Shown piece by piece: positions 1 to 7,396 of a DNA stretch of 21,822 nt. This DNA is from JBAZOJ01 sp041648755. Lineage in GTDB: Bacteria > Planctomycetota > B143-G9. The notes under the pieces are model-generated. The model saw only the letters and a list, made by a program, of their open reading frames with translations. It was not told the DNA's origin and ran no database searches. The DNA is taken from the NCBI GenBank assembly GCA_041648755.1, contig JBAZOJ010000033.1, positions 1-21,822 on the forward strand, given 5' to 3'. Positions within the stretch are counted from its first letter, which is position 1; every line of letters begins with the position of its first letter. The translations under genes and the position numbers were made by a program.

Positions 1-1422
1 GCGCTCGACGCCCTCGGTTATCTTCGAACTGACGAGGGTGCTGCGATTATCGGCGACCTGCTGCGCAACTCGGTTGACACCACCCTCATAACCAAGGCTT
101 TGCGCGTGCTTCAGCGCAGCCCGGATATCCGTGGATTCGCGCTGCTCAAGGGGATTGCGGAGGGCAAATTTGCCCCCGCGCTGCGGATCCAGGCCATCGG
201 GTCGCTGGGTTCTTTCCGCATGATCGAAAGCGTTGACTTCCTAATCTCCCTGCTTGCGGAACAGGACCTGGAAATCGTTGATGCCGCTTGGACCGCCCTG
301 CAGGCGGCCACCGGCAAGAGTTTCCTCCCGGCACACGATGTCTGGAAGAACTGGTGGAAAGGCGAGCGCGAAACCTTCGCCTGGCCCCCCGAAGTCAATA
401 TCCCCCCTATGCTTACCGAGACGGTGGAGCCCGCGCGGCTCGATGCGGCCATTGACCTGGCCGGCGACTGGCTGATCTCCGTTCAGGACGACGATGGCAG
501 GTTCGACTCGCTCAACTACGGCAAGCACTTTGAAGGGGTGGATGTAGGGGCCGGAAGGATCAAGACGGACATCTGTATGACGGGGCTCGCGGCGCTTGCT
601 TTTATCTCGGCGGGAATCAAGGGCGAAGACGCGGCTTCGAAGAAGCGCGCGGCCGCCTGCGAAAAGGCAATGGCGTGGCTTGTCAAGCAGCCGCCGACTC
701 CGGGGAATTACCGCACCGACAACATCGTGACGTATGTACATGAGCAGGGCGTCGCGACCTGGGCATTGGCGGAATACGTCGCCGCAGGCCATGCGGACTA
801 CGGGAGATTCGCTGCCGAAGCGTTCGCCAAGTGCATGGAGTATCGCGACAGTGACCTGTCGTGGGGATACCCGAATATGCCGGGGAACACCAGCAATTCG
901 TGCGTGACGGTGTGGTACGGTTGCGCGTTCGCGGCAGGGCGGCAGGCGGGCATGGATCTGCCGCGAACCGGTTTCGAGGGAATTGCCGACTGGTTCGACC
1001 GCGCGACCGAGGAATTCAGCGGATTTGTATGCTGTATCCCCGTCAAGGAGCCAACTCCCGCTATGACAGGAGTGGGCCTGTTGTGCAAGGGGCAGCTCGA
1101 CTGGGATATGAAATCGACCGTCAACAGGCGTTCCGCTGCGCTGATCCTGGCGCGACCGATCGCCACTTCGTCGTTCTATGACCTCTACTATTACGGGCTG
1201 GGCCTGGCGCAGATGGAAATGCACGAGGCCGCGGCCTACAACACGCGGATAATCGCCCACCTTGTTGACACGCAGGACAGGTCGGGCTCGCCGCGGCGTG
1301 GCTCGTGGGACGCCCGTAGCGATATCTGGGAATCCAGCAGGATATACACCGCGACCATGGCGATACCGGTGCTGGCGCTGTATCGGGGGAATCTGGCCTG
1401 CATGAAGAAGCCGGTGGAGTAG
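1..1422 (+). CDS. HEAT-repeat / prenyltransferase-squalene cyclase-like protein (5' partial)
   Basis: The frame is open from base 1, so the start lies upstream and 473 codons are visible. Residues about 1-110 are alanine/leucine-rich helical pairs typical of HEAT repeats. They end in a TGKSF...W.NWW motif near residue 104, a signature common at the end of HEAT blocks in planctomycete proteins. From about residue 145 to the end the pattern matches the alpha/alpha barrel of prenyltransferase/squalene-cyclase repeat proteins: a QDDDGRF turn, TDICMTGLAALAF, and repeated aromatic helices. I see no DxDD or DCTAE-type cyclase acid motif, so a scaffold or binding role is more likely than terpene cyclisation. 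The HEAT block and motif recur in the gene at 14286. Family assignment is fairly safe; the substrate is unknown. Confidence 0.8.
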   Translation, partial: ALDALGYLRTDEGAAIIGDLLRNSVDTTLITKALRVLQRSPDIRGFALLKGIAEGKFAPALRIQAIGSLGSFRMIESVDFLISLLAEQDLEIVDAAWTALQAATGKSFLPAHDVWKNWWKGERETFAWPPEVNIPPMLTETVEPARLDAAIDLAGDWLISVQDDDGRFDSLNYGKHFEGVDVGAGRIKTDICMTGLAALAFISAGIKGEDAASKKRAAACEKAMAWLVKQPPTPGNYRTDNIVTYVHEQGVATWALAEYVAAGHADYGRFAAEAFAKCMEYRDSDLSWGYPNMPGNTSNSCVTVWYGCAFAAGRQAGMDLPRTGFEGIADWFDRATEEFSGFVCCIPVKEPTPAMTGVGLLCKGQLDWDMKSTVNRRSAALILARPIATSSFYDLYYYGLGLAQMEMHEAAAYNTRIIAHLVDTQDRSGSPRRGSWDARSDIWESSRIYTATMAIPVLALYRGNLACMKKPVE

Positions 1423-1442
1423 GGGGCAGCCGGGAAATGAAC

Positions 1443-1463
1443 AATGATGAATGATGAATGATG
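1443..1463. repeat. Micro-array: 3 x 7 nt (AATGATG)
   Basis: Three exact copies of AATGATG lie head to tail, about 20 nt after the stop codon of the upstream gene. A related TGATGA-rich array sits just after the next plus-strand gene, at 3401-3428. Confidence 0.9.
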
Positions 1464-1488
1464 AATAAGAGCGGAAAAGACATCTAAC

Positions 1489-1515
1489 CACAGAGGACAC
1501 AGAGGTACGCAGAGG
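1489..1515. repeat. Micro-array: 3 x 9 nt (CACAGAGGA-like)
   Basis: Three consecutive 9-nt units: CACAGAGGA, CACAGAGGT, ACGCAGAGG. The third is diverged but in phase. Confidence 0.9.
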
Positions 1516-1568
1516 GTAGGAAATACCTTGATTTGCGAAGCCAAAGGCAGAAGACAAAGTCATTCTCA

Positions 1569-1592
1569 CGCGGAGGCGCGGAGACGCGGAGG
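1569..1592. repeat. Micro-array: 3 x 8 nt (CGCGGAGG)
   Basis: Three consecutive 8-nt units: CGCGGAGG, CGCGGAGA, CGCGGAGG. The unit differs by one base from that of the array at 1617-1640. Confidence 0.9.
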
Positions 1593-1616
1593 GCGGACAG
1601 GGCGAAGAGGGTGTCA

Positions 1617-1640
1617 CGCGAAGGCGCGAAGTCGCGAAGT
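1617..1640. repeat. Micro-array: 3 x 8 nt (CGCGAAGT)
   Basis: Three consecutive 8-nt units: CGCGAAGG, CGCGAAGT, CGCGAAGT. Confidence 0.9.
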
Positions 1641-1680
1641 AGAAAACAGATCCCTGCTTTCGAGGCCAGAAGAGTTTTTC

Positions 1681-1710
1681 CGCGAATGCACGCGAATGAA
1701 CGCCAATAGC
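1681..1710. repeat. Micro-array: 3 x 10 nt (CGCGAATGCA-like)
   Basis: Three consecutive 10-nt units: CGCGAATGCA, CGCGAATGAA, CGCCAATAGC. A further partial copy, ATGCACGCGAATG, occurs at 1773-1785. Confidence 0.85.
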
Positions 1711-1956
1711 GCGGAGTAGGGTTTTGCCCAGGCAGACAGCCAAGACGTAAGATGAGCGCCGCAGATTGCACAATGCACGCGAATGGATGGTCTTTGCGAA
1801 GCCCGAGAAAAGTAGCCGACACGGGTTCGTAGAAAGCCGCGGCCAAAGAAAAGCCATACCCCCGGGAGCGCCGCGCACCCGCGCGGCATTTGCTTTCCAG
1901 GCTGCTGGATCAGCGACGGACGACGGCCCACGGTCTCCGGTCTGGCTTCGTTTCGC

Positions 1957-1984
1957 TTGCATAAGGCCCACTCATTGTTAGAAT
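1957..1984 (+). promoter_or_regulatory. Candidate sigma70-like promoter for the 2006 gene
   Basis: TTGCAT (1957-1962) and TAGAAT (1979-1984) are separated by 16 bp and end 21 bp before the GTG start. The gene's ribosome binding site GGGAGGGG follows at 1995-2002. Prediction by eye only. Confidence 0.45.
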
Positions 1985-2005
1985 ACTGAAAGCTGGGAGG
2001 GGCTC

Positions 2006-3382
2006 GTGACACAGAGACAACTCACAATCGCGCTAATAGTGATTTTGTTCTGCGCACTAACGGCCTTTACACAGGCCGAAAGTGTGGGTGTGGACATCAA
2101 AACGGGAGATACATGGTTTGGCCTCTATGTGGACGGGGTCAAGCAGGGCTCGCTGCATATTGCTGTGGAAAAGAAGAAGGGCGCAACCGCGGAGTACTAC
2201 TACGTCACGGGTCAGGAAAATCGCGCATTCAAGGTTAAGGACAAGGACGTTACCGAAAGCTGCGATTACAAGGCGTCGGTGGGGCTCGACCTCAAGCCGA
2301 TGAGCTACGATGCGCTTGAGACCAAGGCGACAACAAAGAACACCATCAGGGCACGCGTGACGGCCGGAGTTGCCGAGATCACTGTTCAGTTCGGCACAAG
2401 CGCTGCCAATCCCCCGCGCAAGGTCAATCTGGTCGAAGGCGACTGCTGGTGCTTCTGCGCGCCCCTGATGTTTGCGGCGCGGAAATATGCCCCTGACAAG
2501 CCGCACAGATACGGCAAGATCGTTGAACTGGGCTGCGCCGTCATAGGCTTTAACGTAAGCGGCGAGACCAAGAAGGTCACCTTCCAGGGGAACAACACCG
2601 CTGCGACGGAGTGGGTCGAGACCGAGTCGCAGAAGTTCACGCTTGTGCAGGGCGAAGACGGCTCGCCACTGTGGTGGAGCGAGACCACCAAGGCAAAGGT
2701 GACAACCAAGTACATCTGCGAGCCCGAAGAGGTGGCGAAATCCCCGTTGGATTTCGACCAGTTCCAGAAGAAGGCGAAGGAAGAGGGAAAGAAGACCCGG
2801 AAAGAGAACAGCCCTTTGAAAGGAACCCGGTTCGAGAATGCCCTCGATCCGGTAGGCGCGGACGAGGATGGCAAGGAGAGTGGAGGATTCATCAGGAAGC
2901 ATGGCGCGGGAGCCTTTTCGATCAGGACCGCGGAAGGTTGGAAGTTGAAGATGAACTCAACTGTCAAGCTTGGCGGTTTCGACATGATGGCACAAGGAAT
3001 CTATCCCCCTGAGGAAGCCGACGCGGAGCGGGGATCCATCTTCTGTCTCACAATGGGATCCAGAAAAAAGAAGGATGGTGAGACGCCCGAAGACGTGATC
3101 AAGGAGTATCTGGAAGCTCTGCGCGATCAGGAGGTGAAAGGGGCACTCGAGACGCTGAAGTTCGATGAGAACACGACGATTACGGGCGCGGAAATCGAAG
3201 CGAGAGTCATCGGGACGGATGAGACTGCGACCTACTATGTGATGACTGCTTTCTCGGATACACATGTGTTCTTCATCTGGCCATTTGTGGTCTTTATCAC
3301 CCCCGAGTTGAAGACGAAGCTTGAGACGTACCAGCCCGATTTCTACGCCATGATGGGGTCGTTCAGGATAACGGGGAAGTAG
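2006..3382 (+). CDS. Exported protein of unknown function, 458 aa
   Basis: I do not recognise the family. A GTG start is preceded by GGGAGGGG at 4 nt spacing. The first 24 residues form a classic signal peptide: a polar start, a hydrophobic core IALIVILFCALTAF, then a TQA|ES cleavage site. The mature N-terminus carries a WFGLYVDGVKQG stretch like the short beta segment found ahead of transglutaminase-type domains in planctomycete exported proteins, but no Cys-His-Asp triad follows. A CWCFC cluster lies near residue 150. The middle (about 245-275) is a very lysine-rich linker. The last 160 residues (GAGAFSIRTAEGWKLKM onward) alternate strands and helices and could adopt a PsbP/Mog1-like fold, which is a guess. 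It is probably monocistronic, with its own promoter. Confidence 0.75.
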   Translation: MTQRQLTIALIVILFCALTAFTQAESVGVDIKTGDTWFGLYVDGVKQGSLHIAVEKKKGATAEYYYVTGQENRAFKVKDKDVTESCDYKASVGLDLKPMSYDALETKATTKNTIRARVTAGVAEITVQFGTSAANPPRKVNLVEGDCWCFCAPLMFAARKYAPDKPHRYGKIVELGCAVIGFNVSGETKKVTFQGNNTAATEWVETESQKFTLVQGEDGSPLWWSETTKAKVTTKYICEPEEVAKSPLDFDQFQKKAKEEGKKTRKENSPLKGTRFENALDPVGADEDGKESGGFIRKHGAGAFSIRTAEGWKLKMNSTVKLGGFDMMAQGIYPPEEADAERGSIFCLTMGSRKKKDGETPEDVIKEYLEALRDQEVKGALETLKFDENTTITGAEIEARVIGTDETATYYVMTAFSDTHVFFIWPFVVFITPELKTKLETYQPDFYAMMGSFRITGK

Positions 3383-3400
3383 GAGGAGGCAGGAGAGAAT

Positions 3401-3428
3401 TGATGAGTGATGATTGATGAGTGATGAT
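3401..3428. repeat. Micro-array: 2 x 14 nt (TGATGAGTGATGAT)
   Basis: Two exact copies of TGATGAGTGATGAT begin 18 nt after the upstream stop codon. Position and composition mirror the AATGATG array behind the gene ending at 1422. Confidence 0.9.
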
Positions 3429-3604
3429 TGCGGAGTAAGGGCAAGCCGTCTTACCCGCAAGGTCAGTCACGTTGCTACAATGGCGGAAGCGCGAGGGAAG
3501 AAAGGCCGGACGTTTGGATTACGTGCAGTGAGACGAGAAAGCAAAGACAGCATACTTGGCAGAAGGTCGGTGGGCGCTTTCTCAGGAGGAAGATGAGATG
3601 AAGA

Positions 3605-3631
3605 GGCGGGGCTGTTTCATCAGGCCCCGCC
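3605..3631 (-). terminator. GC-rich hairpin, possible terminator of the zinc-membrane gene
   Basis: GGCGGGGC (3605-3612) pairs perfectly with GCCCCGCC (3624-3631) around an 11-nt loop. It lies about 80 nt beyond the stop of the minus-strand gene at 3710. On the minus strand it is followed by a pyrimidine-rich run (TCTTCATCTCATCTTCC) rather than a clean T tract, so terminator function is uncertain. Confidence 0.35.
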
Positions 3632-3709
3632 CAGCAAAACTGCTCGCCAGCATGATTAGAACACCCGTTCCGCAAAGCGCGCCTTTGGGCGAGCGAAGTG
3701 ATTGCTTGA

Positions 3710-4054
3710 CTAGAACCAGAATTTCTTACAGCCGCACGCCTGCAGAAAAACCAAGAACATGGCTATTCCGAACAGCCACAGCGCAATATGAAAAAGCACA
3801 ATGCCAATGCCAACTACCGTGACCCCGACCTTGTCCACCGTGGACTGTTCAGAAGGGCGAGCGGATTCACCCCTGAATTCCAGTGATAACTCACGGGCTC
3901 GCCTACGCTTGCTGCAGTCGGGACAGATGTAGTAGTCTGGCATGCAACTGAAACAGTAGAACTGGGCGCAGTCACTGCAAAAACGCCCGTTTTCAATAGA
4001 TTCAGTATTCCCACATTTCGCACAGTCTCTGGTTCTTAGGGATGAATCTGGCAT
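3710..4054 (-). CDS. Small four-CxxC zinc-binding membrane protein, 114 aa
   Basis: Four CxxC pairs lie in the first 47 residues (C11/C14, C26/C29, C34/C37, C44/C47). This fits two zinc sites of zinc-ribbon or RING-like type. A basic patch KRRRAR follows at 49-54. After a polar linker, residues about 76-104 form a long hydrophobic helix (VGVTVVGIGIVLFHIALWLF), then a short C-terminal tail with CGC. The start is well supported: GGAGGAAG sits 6 nt before the ATG, and a promoter-like pair lies further upstream. The likely topology is a cytoplasmic zinc head anchored by one C-terminal helix. It is transcribed away from the GHKL ATPase, so the two genes are divergent across about 525 bp. The role is unknown; a sensor or anchor for the neighbouring module is speculation. 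Confidence 0.75.
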   Translation of the reverse strand: MPDSSLRTRDCAKCGNTESIENGRFCSDCAQFYCFSCMPDYYICPDCSKRRRARELSLEFRGESARPSEQSTVDKVGVTVVGIGIVLFHIALWLFGIAMFLVFLQACGCKKFWF

Positions 4055-4132
4055 CAGGCACTTCCTCCATCGTTTGATGGTCGCGTCGCCGGGCGGGACA
4101 CGAGCAACAGCGAACCTGCAACAAGAGTGGAG

Positions 4133-4160
4133 ATTATCGCTGCGGCTGGCTGTCAGTCAA
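4133..4160 (-). promoter_or_regulatory. Candidate promoter of the zinc-membrane gene
   Basis: Read on the minus strand, TTGACT (4155-4160) and GATAAT (4133-4138) are spaced by 16 bp, about 80 bp ahead of the ATG at 4054. Five of six bases match consensus in each box. Confidence 0.5.
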
Positions 4161-4409
4161 GCCCTGAGGGTGACCACATGTGGAGGCCGACCTGCCTCCC
4201 GCTTGACCCGCCTGTGCACCAAACGCACAAAGCCATTGTGCCATGCTGGTTTAGCAAGGTGGCGTGAGGGGACAGTTGCATGACGGTATCCATATTTGCT
4301 GACAAAGAGGTCTTCTCCGACGGAACGGAAGTTCCGCTGCTAACAGTTGAGAAACTGCGGGTTGATTAGGGTTCTGTCCCATCTGCTTGAGGCCTTCAAA
4401 CCGCGTGGA

Positions 4410-4464
4410 AGCATCTTCCTTCAGGAAAGATGCTCCTGCTATCGGGAGCGCAGTGCGGCACTGC
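4410..4464. repeat. Tandem hairpin pair
   Basis: AGCATCTTCCT (4410-4420) pairs with AGGAAAGATGCT (4423-4434), leaving one bulged A and a 2-nt loop. About 15 nt later, GCAGTGC-G-GCACTGC (4450-4464) is a perfect 7+1+7 palindrome. The pair resembles REP-type intergenic elements; no transposase is nearby. Confidence 0.55.
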
Positions 4465-4503
4465 TTCACGAGTCGGCCTGCAAAGCATGGCTCCTTGTTC
4501 TGC

Positions 4504-4531
4504 TTGACGAATGCGCCACCGATCATAAGAT
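4504..4531 (+). promoter_or_regulatory. Candidate promoter of the GHKL ATPase gene
   Basis: TTGACG (4504-4509) and TAAGAT (4526-4531) are separated by 16 bp. Transcription would begin near 4538. That leaves almost no leader for an ATG at 4544 but a normal one of about 40 nt for the ATG at 4580, which supports the downstream start. Confidence 0.5.
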
Positions 4532-4579
4532 CGGAGCGATGAAATGTGCCCCTATTCGGGCGACATGGAGGGCGACAAG

Positions 4580-6301
4580 ATGAGCGAATCACCTTCTCAG
4601 ATCGGCTGGTCGCTGGTGACTCCAGATGTGAACTCCGCCTCGGAGTTCCGCGAAATCGCAGCCGACTTTGGCGATCCACTTGAGATGCTGCGAGAGGCAA
4701 TTTCGAATTCCATGGATGCAGGTGCGACGGAAATGCACGTGAGTTTCATGGTGGAAAGCGTTGCAGGCGCGCGAAGGCTTGTGGTGAGAATGACTGACAA
4801 CGGCTGCGGAATGGACCGAGAGACTCTTTCCCGGCATTTCTGGGGACTTGGGCACTCGACCTCACGAGAAGATCCCCGGAAGATTGGCGAGAAAGGACAC
4901 GGCACCAAGACCTATCTTCGGTCTGAGCAGATCCACGTGAGGACCCAGAAGGAAGGAAAAGCGTGCGAAGCCATTTGTAATACGCCGATGACGATGCTGC
5001 ACGCTAACAAGCTGCACGAGGTCCACGTCAGGGAGATGGAGCCCTTCCTGGACGGTCACAACGGGACTTCTATCACTCTCATTGGGTACAACGACAACAA
5101 GAGAGCCGATTTCACCCAAGATAACGTCACAGACTTCGTGCTATGGCGAACAAAGGTAGGTTCGATTGAGCCCATCTTCGGCATTCAGCCGAGACAGGCA
5201 TTTCGGTTCTTCTTACGGTGTTTCGATGAAACTGAGCGGGAACTCCCGTATGGGCATCCATTTCCACCTCAGACTCCGCCCATTGCCGAATTATTCGCGC
5301 AATTCCCTTTGGATGCGTCGCAACGCTTTGTCAAACGCTTCCCTTTTCCGAGTATCGCTCTGCACGACCATCCCGAAGTTCGATTCGATGCCATTTACTC
5401 GGTGGAAGGTGACTTGGCCAAGCGATCCTATAACCCGATGATCTGCGAGCGTCGCCGTGCCATCGCTCCAGGCGAGCCAACTCATAAGTACAGGGTCGGT
5501 GATAGATACGGGCTATGGATCTGCAAGGACTTCATCCCAGTGGTAAGGAAGAACAACTGGATCAGATCCTTTGGAGAAGGAAGCAATGCTTACGTGCTAC
5601 TGCACGCATTCGTAAACTGCCAGCAACTCTTGCTTACCGCGAATCGCGGTGACATTGCCAACACGGAACCAGCCTTATTGGCTGAGTTGGAAGCATCAGT
5701 CGCCCGGCAGGTTGAGGAAGTGGATCAGGCGCTCAAAAATGCCGACTATCATGTTCTCCGTGGACTCGAGGATGAGCACCACACAGTGCAACAGGACAGG
5801 GCGGAATTTGAGAGGCGCAAAAGGGAAGTGAGACGACGCAGGTTCTTGGCATACAACGGCTCATATCTTTGGGAGCCTAGGAACGAAGCAGAACTGTATA
5901 CCCTGTTCGTAATCCTCACCTGTCTGCACAATGACCTCGTTGACTTCAAGCTTGTGGACTATAACACCCGAGCCAGTATCGACGCTCTCGCGGTTCCCAC
6001 GAGCAGCAACTGCAATGCCGATGAACAGTGTTTCTTCGTAGAGTTCAAGAAGCTGCTTGAGCGCGATGTCAACCACACCTTGAGGTTCCTGCGCTATCTG
6101 GTGTGCTGGGACATCTCGCAAGCGGTTCTGGATGGAACTGCAGTCGAGGGAATCGAGGAAGGCGACCGTCGCCTTCTGGAGCGCGAGGAAGCCGATGGCA
6201 TTCCGAGCTACTTCCTAAAGAAACCTGGAGACCGCGTCAGAATCGAGGTAATCAGGCTGAAGGAGCTAATGAAGCGCAAACTGGATCTGGAGTTCGAGTA
6301 G
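4580..6301 (+). CDS. GHKL ATPase with a PD-(D/E)xK-like C-terminal segment, 573 aa
   Basis: The N-terminal half has the ATP-binding motifs of the Hsp90/MutL/MORC (GHKL) superfamily: E39 and N43 in LREAISNSMDAGA, D73 to M78 in DNGCGM, and G103 to K110 in GEKGHGTK. Such ATPases close as dimers on ATP. The C-terminal third contains helix residues E436/E438, then D468 in ASIDALA, then E488-F-K490 in FFVEFKK. This E...D...ExK order is that of PD-(D/E)xK nucleases, though I cannot confirm the fold. A charged helix (about 400-430, QQDRAEFERRKREVRRRR) links the halves. The start at 4580 has GGAGGG 7 nt upstream; an in-frame ATG at 4544 would add 12 residues. It converges on a SIR2 gene 116 bp downstream. 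A defence role is inferred; a DNA-repair or MORC-like chromatin role is the alternative. Confidence 0.85.
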   Translation: MSESPSQIGWSLVTPDVNSASEFREIAADFGDPLEMLREAISNSMDAGATEMHVSFMVESVAGARRLVVRMTDNGCGMDRETLSRHFWGLGHSTSREDPRKIGEKGHGTKTYLRSEQIHVRTQKEGKACEAICNTPMTMLHANKLHEVHVREMEPFLDGHNGTSITLIGYNDNKRADFTQDNVTDFVLWRTKVGSIEPIFGIQPRQAFRFFLRCFDETERELPYGHPFPPQTPPIAELFAQFPLDASQRFVKRFPFPSIALHDHPEVRFDAIYSVEGDLAKRSYNPMICERRRAIAPGEPTHKYRVGDRYGLWICKDFIPVVRKNNWIRSFGEGSNAYVLLHAFVNCQQLLLTANRGDIANTEPALLAELEASVARQVEEVDQALKNADYHVLRGLEDEHHTVQQDRAEFERRKREVRRRRFLAYNGSYLWEPRNEAELYTLFVILTCLHNDLVDFKLVDYNTRASIDALAVPTSSNCNADEQCFFVEFKKLLERDVNHTLRFLRYLVCWDISQAVLDGTAVEGIEEGDRRLLEREEADGIPSYFLKKPGDRVRIEVIRLKELMKRKLDLEFE

Positions 6302-6417
6302 CAAATCGGGCTTGAAGCAAGTGTGGAAATTGCGCTGCTCCCTGCAGAAGAATTATACACCGCAGAACTCCGCAGCAAGCAAACGGTGGTCTGACTGTCG
6401 CAATCCGCCTCCTTCAT

Positions 6418-7350
6418 TCAGCGATTCTGTAAGAACAGCCCGGGAAGGGCATCCTCACATCCCTTCGAGATGAAGCGTATTCGCTTGTTCTGCGGCGGAT
6501 TCCTGACGAGCCTGAGGCTCCTCCGCTCAAATGGGTCTTTCCCAACCGGCCAATCAGGATTGACGATGGTAAGCAACACATTTCTCCGACTCTTCAGCCA
6601 GAGGCGGAGCATCTCATTCACGTGATCATCTCGGAACGAATACCCGATGACGGTCACCTTATCGTGCCGCAGCAGATCCTCCCCGAAACGCGCCAACAAC
6701 TGGGGAAAGGGGTAGTTGTAGACCAGTTTCGGCCGACCTATCAGCATTGCCCGCTTGTCCCAAGTCGAATCTTCCGGATAGCTGAAGTCCACATCGAACT
6801 CGATGGCAAAAAGCTCCCCGGTTTCTTTGCCTATCAAGGAGACCCATCTTGTCGAACCGTGCAACTTCAGTAGGTGCACCGTCGCGCTCTGAAAGTCCAG
6901 TTCTGCACCTCCGTTCTTGACACCGTGCGACCAAGTGATCCCGTTCTTATCGCATGCCCTTTCGATTACGTCGTCGAAGTTCAGCGTAGCGATCACCAAG
7001 CCTTCTTGCTCCCGCGCCAACCGCATTACGGGATCAAGATATGCCAGCTTGGAGGAGTCTCCTTTGAACTCGAGAGTACGCGCCAATATGTTGTTGACGC
7101 TCGTGCGGAGCCGTTCTGCTAAGGGCGTTTCTAAAGACTGCGGCGTCCGAGCCGCCATTTCCAGATTGAAGAGGTACTCCATTCTGTTCTCGAGGTCGTC
7201 ATCAACACCAAGGAGCTTTCCGACACGATCCCATTCGGCCAGGAGATCGCTTTCATTATCAAGCTGGTCGCGTATCAGCCCCTGAAGGCCTTTTGATGTT
7301 GGCATCCCCGCAGGCACTGAAGCTCCGGCACCCAGCAGCAGCATTTGCAT
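6418..7350 (-). CDS. SIR2-like (NADase-type) protein, 310 aa
   Basis: The protein opens with a Rossmann NAD-binding loop LLLGAGASVPAG (residues 4-15), then TLNFD (122-126), KLHGS (162-166) and VIGYSFRDDHVNEML (near 234-248). This is the order of the SIR2-like family found in bacterial anti-phage proteins. N124 and H164 match the conserved catalytic Asn and His of the fold, so NAD+ hydrolysis is plausible. The frame stays open upstream to 7617, but the ATG at 7350 has AAGGAG 9 nt before it, starts directly at the Rossmann strand, and lies downstream of a good promoter. No extra effector or sensor domain is visible, so the trigger is unknown. It is convergent with the GHKL ATPase and may form one module with it (inference). 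A protein deacetylase function is less likely because the zinc-binding cysteines of classical sirtuins are absent. Confidence 0.85.
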   Translation of the reverse strand: MQMLLLGAGASVPAGMPTSKGLQGLIRDQLDNESDLLAEWDRVGKLLGVDDDLENRMEYLFNLEMAARTPQSLETPLAERLRTSVNNILARTLEFKGDSSKLAYLDPVMRLAREQEGLVIATLNFDDVIERACDKNGITWSHGVKNGGAELDFQSATVHLLKLHGSTRWVSLIGKETGELFAIEFDVDFSYPEDSTWDKRAMLIGRPKLVYNYPFPQLLARFGEDLLRHDKVTVIGYSFRDDHVNEMLRLWLKSRRNVLLTIVNPDWPVGKDPFERRSLRLVRNPPQNKRIRFISKGCEDALPGLFLQNR

Positions 7351-7396
7351 CGTTACATTCTCCTTGTCGAACCTGCGCAATGCAACCATCGCGCGA

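Larger units (their letters stand above)
1423..2005. other. Gene-free gap of about 580 bp packed with micro-tandem arrays
   Basis: No convincing gene lies here. The long minus-strand reading frames across it are rich in Ser, Arg and Leu and are made largely of translated repeats. The stretch holds five separate short tandem arrays (listed individually), a partial sixth copy at 1773-1785, and the promoter and ribosome binding site of the next gene at its right end. No tRNA or terminator-like stem was recognised. Confidence 0.7.
3383..3709. other. Gene-free gap of about 325 bp
   Basis: No supported gene. The left end carries a 2 x 14 nt array (3401-3428) and the middle a GC-rich hairpin (3605-3631). 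Short reading frames here have no ribosome binding site and no protein-like composition. Confidence 0.6.
4055..4579. other. Divergent intergenic region, about 525 bp, with several palindromes
   Basis: No gene is supported. The region holds the minus-strand promoter of the zinc-membrane gene (4133-4160) and the plus-strand promoter of the GHKL gene (4504-4531). Between them are several inverted repeats: GGGACAG (4269-4275) facing CTGTCCC (4374-4380), which could bound a MITE-like fragment; CGGAAC-GGAA-GTTCCG (4321-4336); and a hairpin pair at 4410-4464. Confidence 0.55.

Noticed and set aside
1443..1710. CRISPR-like array
   Set aside because: Units are 7-10 nt, directly abutting with no spacers, and differ between arrays; no cas genes are present.
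241..1971. 576-aa minus-strand reading frame
   Set aside because: It runs antisense through the cyclase-like gene and then through the micro-arrays; the composition is Ser/Arg/Leu-rich and contains translated repeats.
2057..2902. 281-aa minus-strand reading frame
   Set aside because: Antisense to the exported 2006 gene, which has a signal peptide, ribosome binding site and promoter.
4544..4579. Upstream ATG for the GHKL gene (12 extra residues)
   Set aside because: It has a weaker GGAG and would lie about 6 nt from the predicted transcription start; the ATG at 4580 has GGAGGG and a normal leader. It is not excluded.
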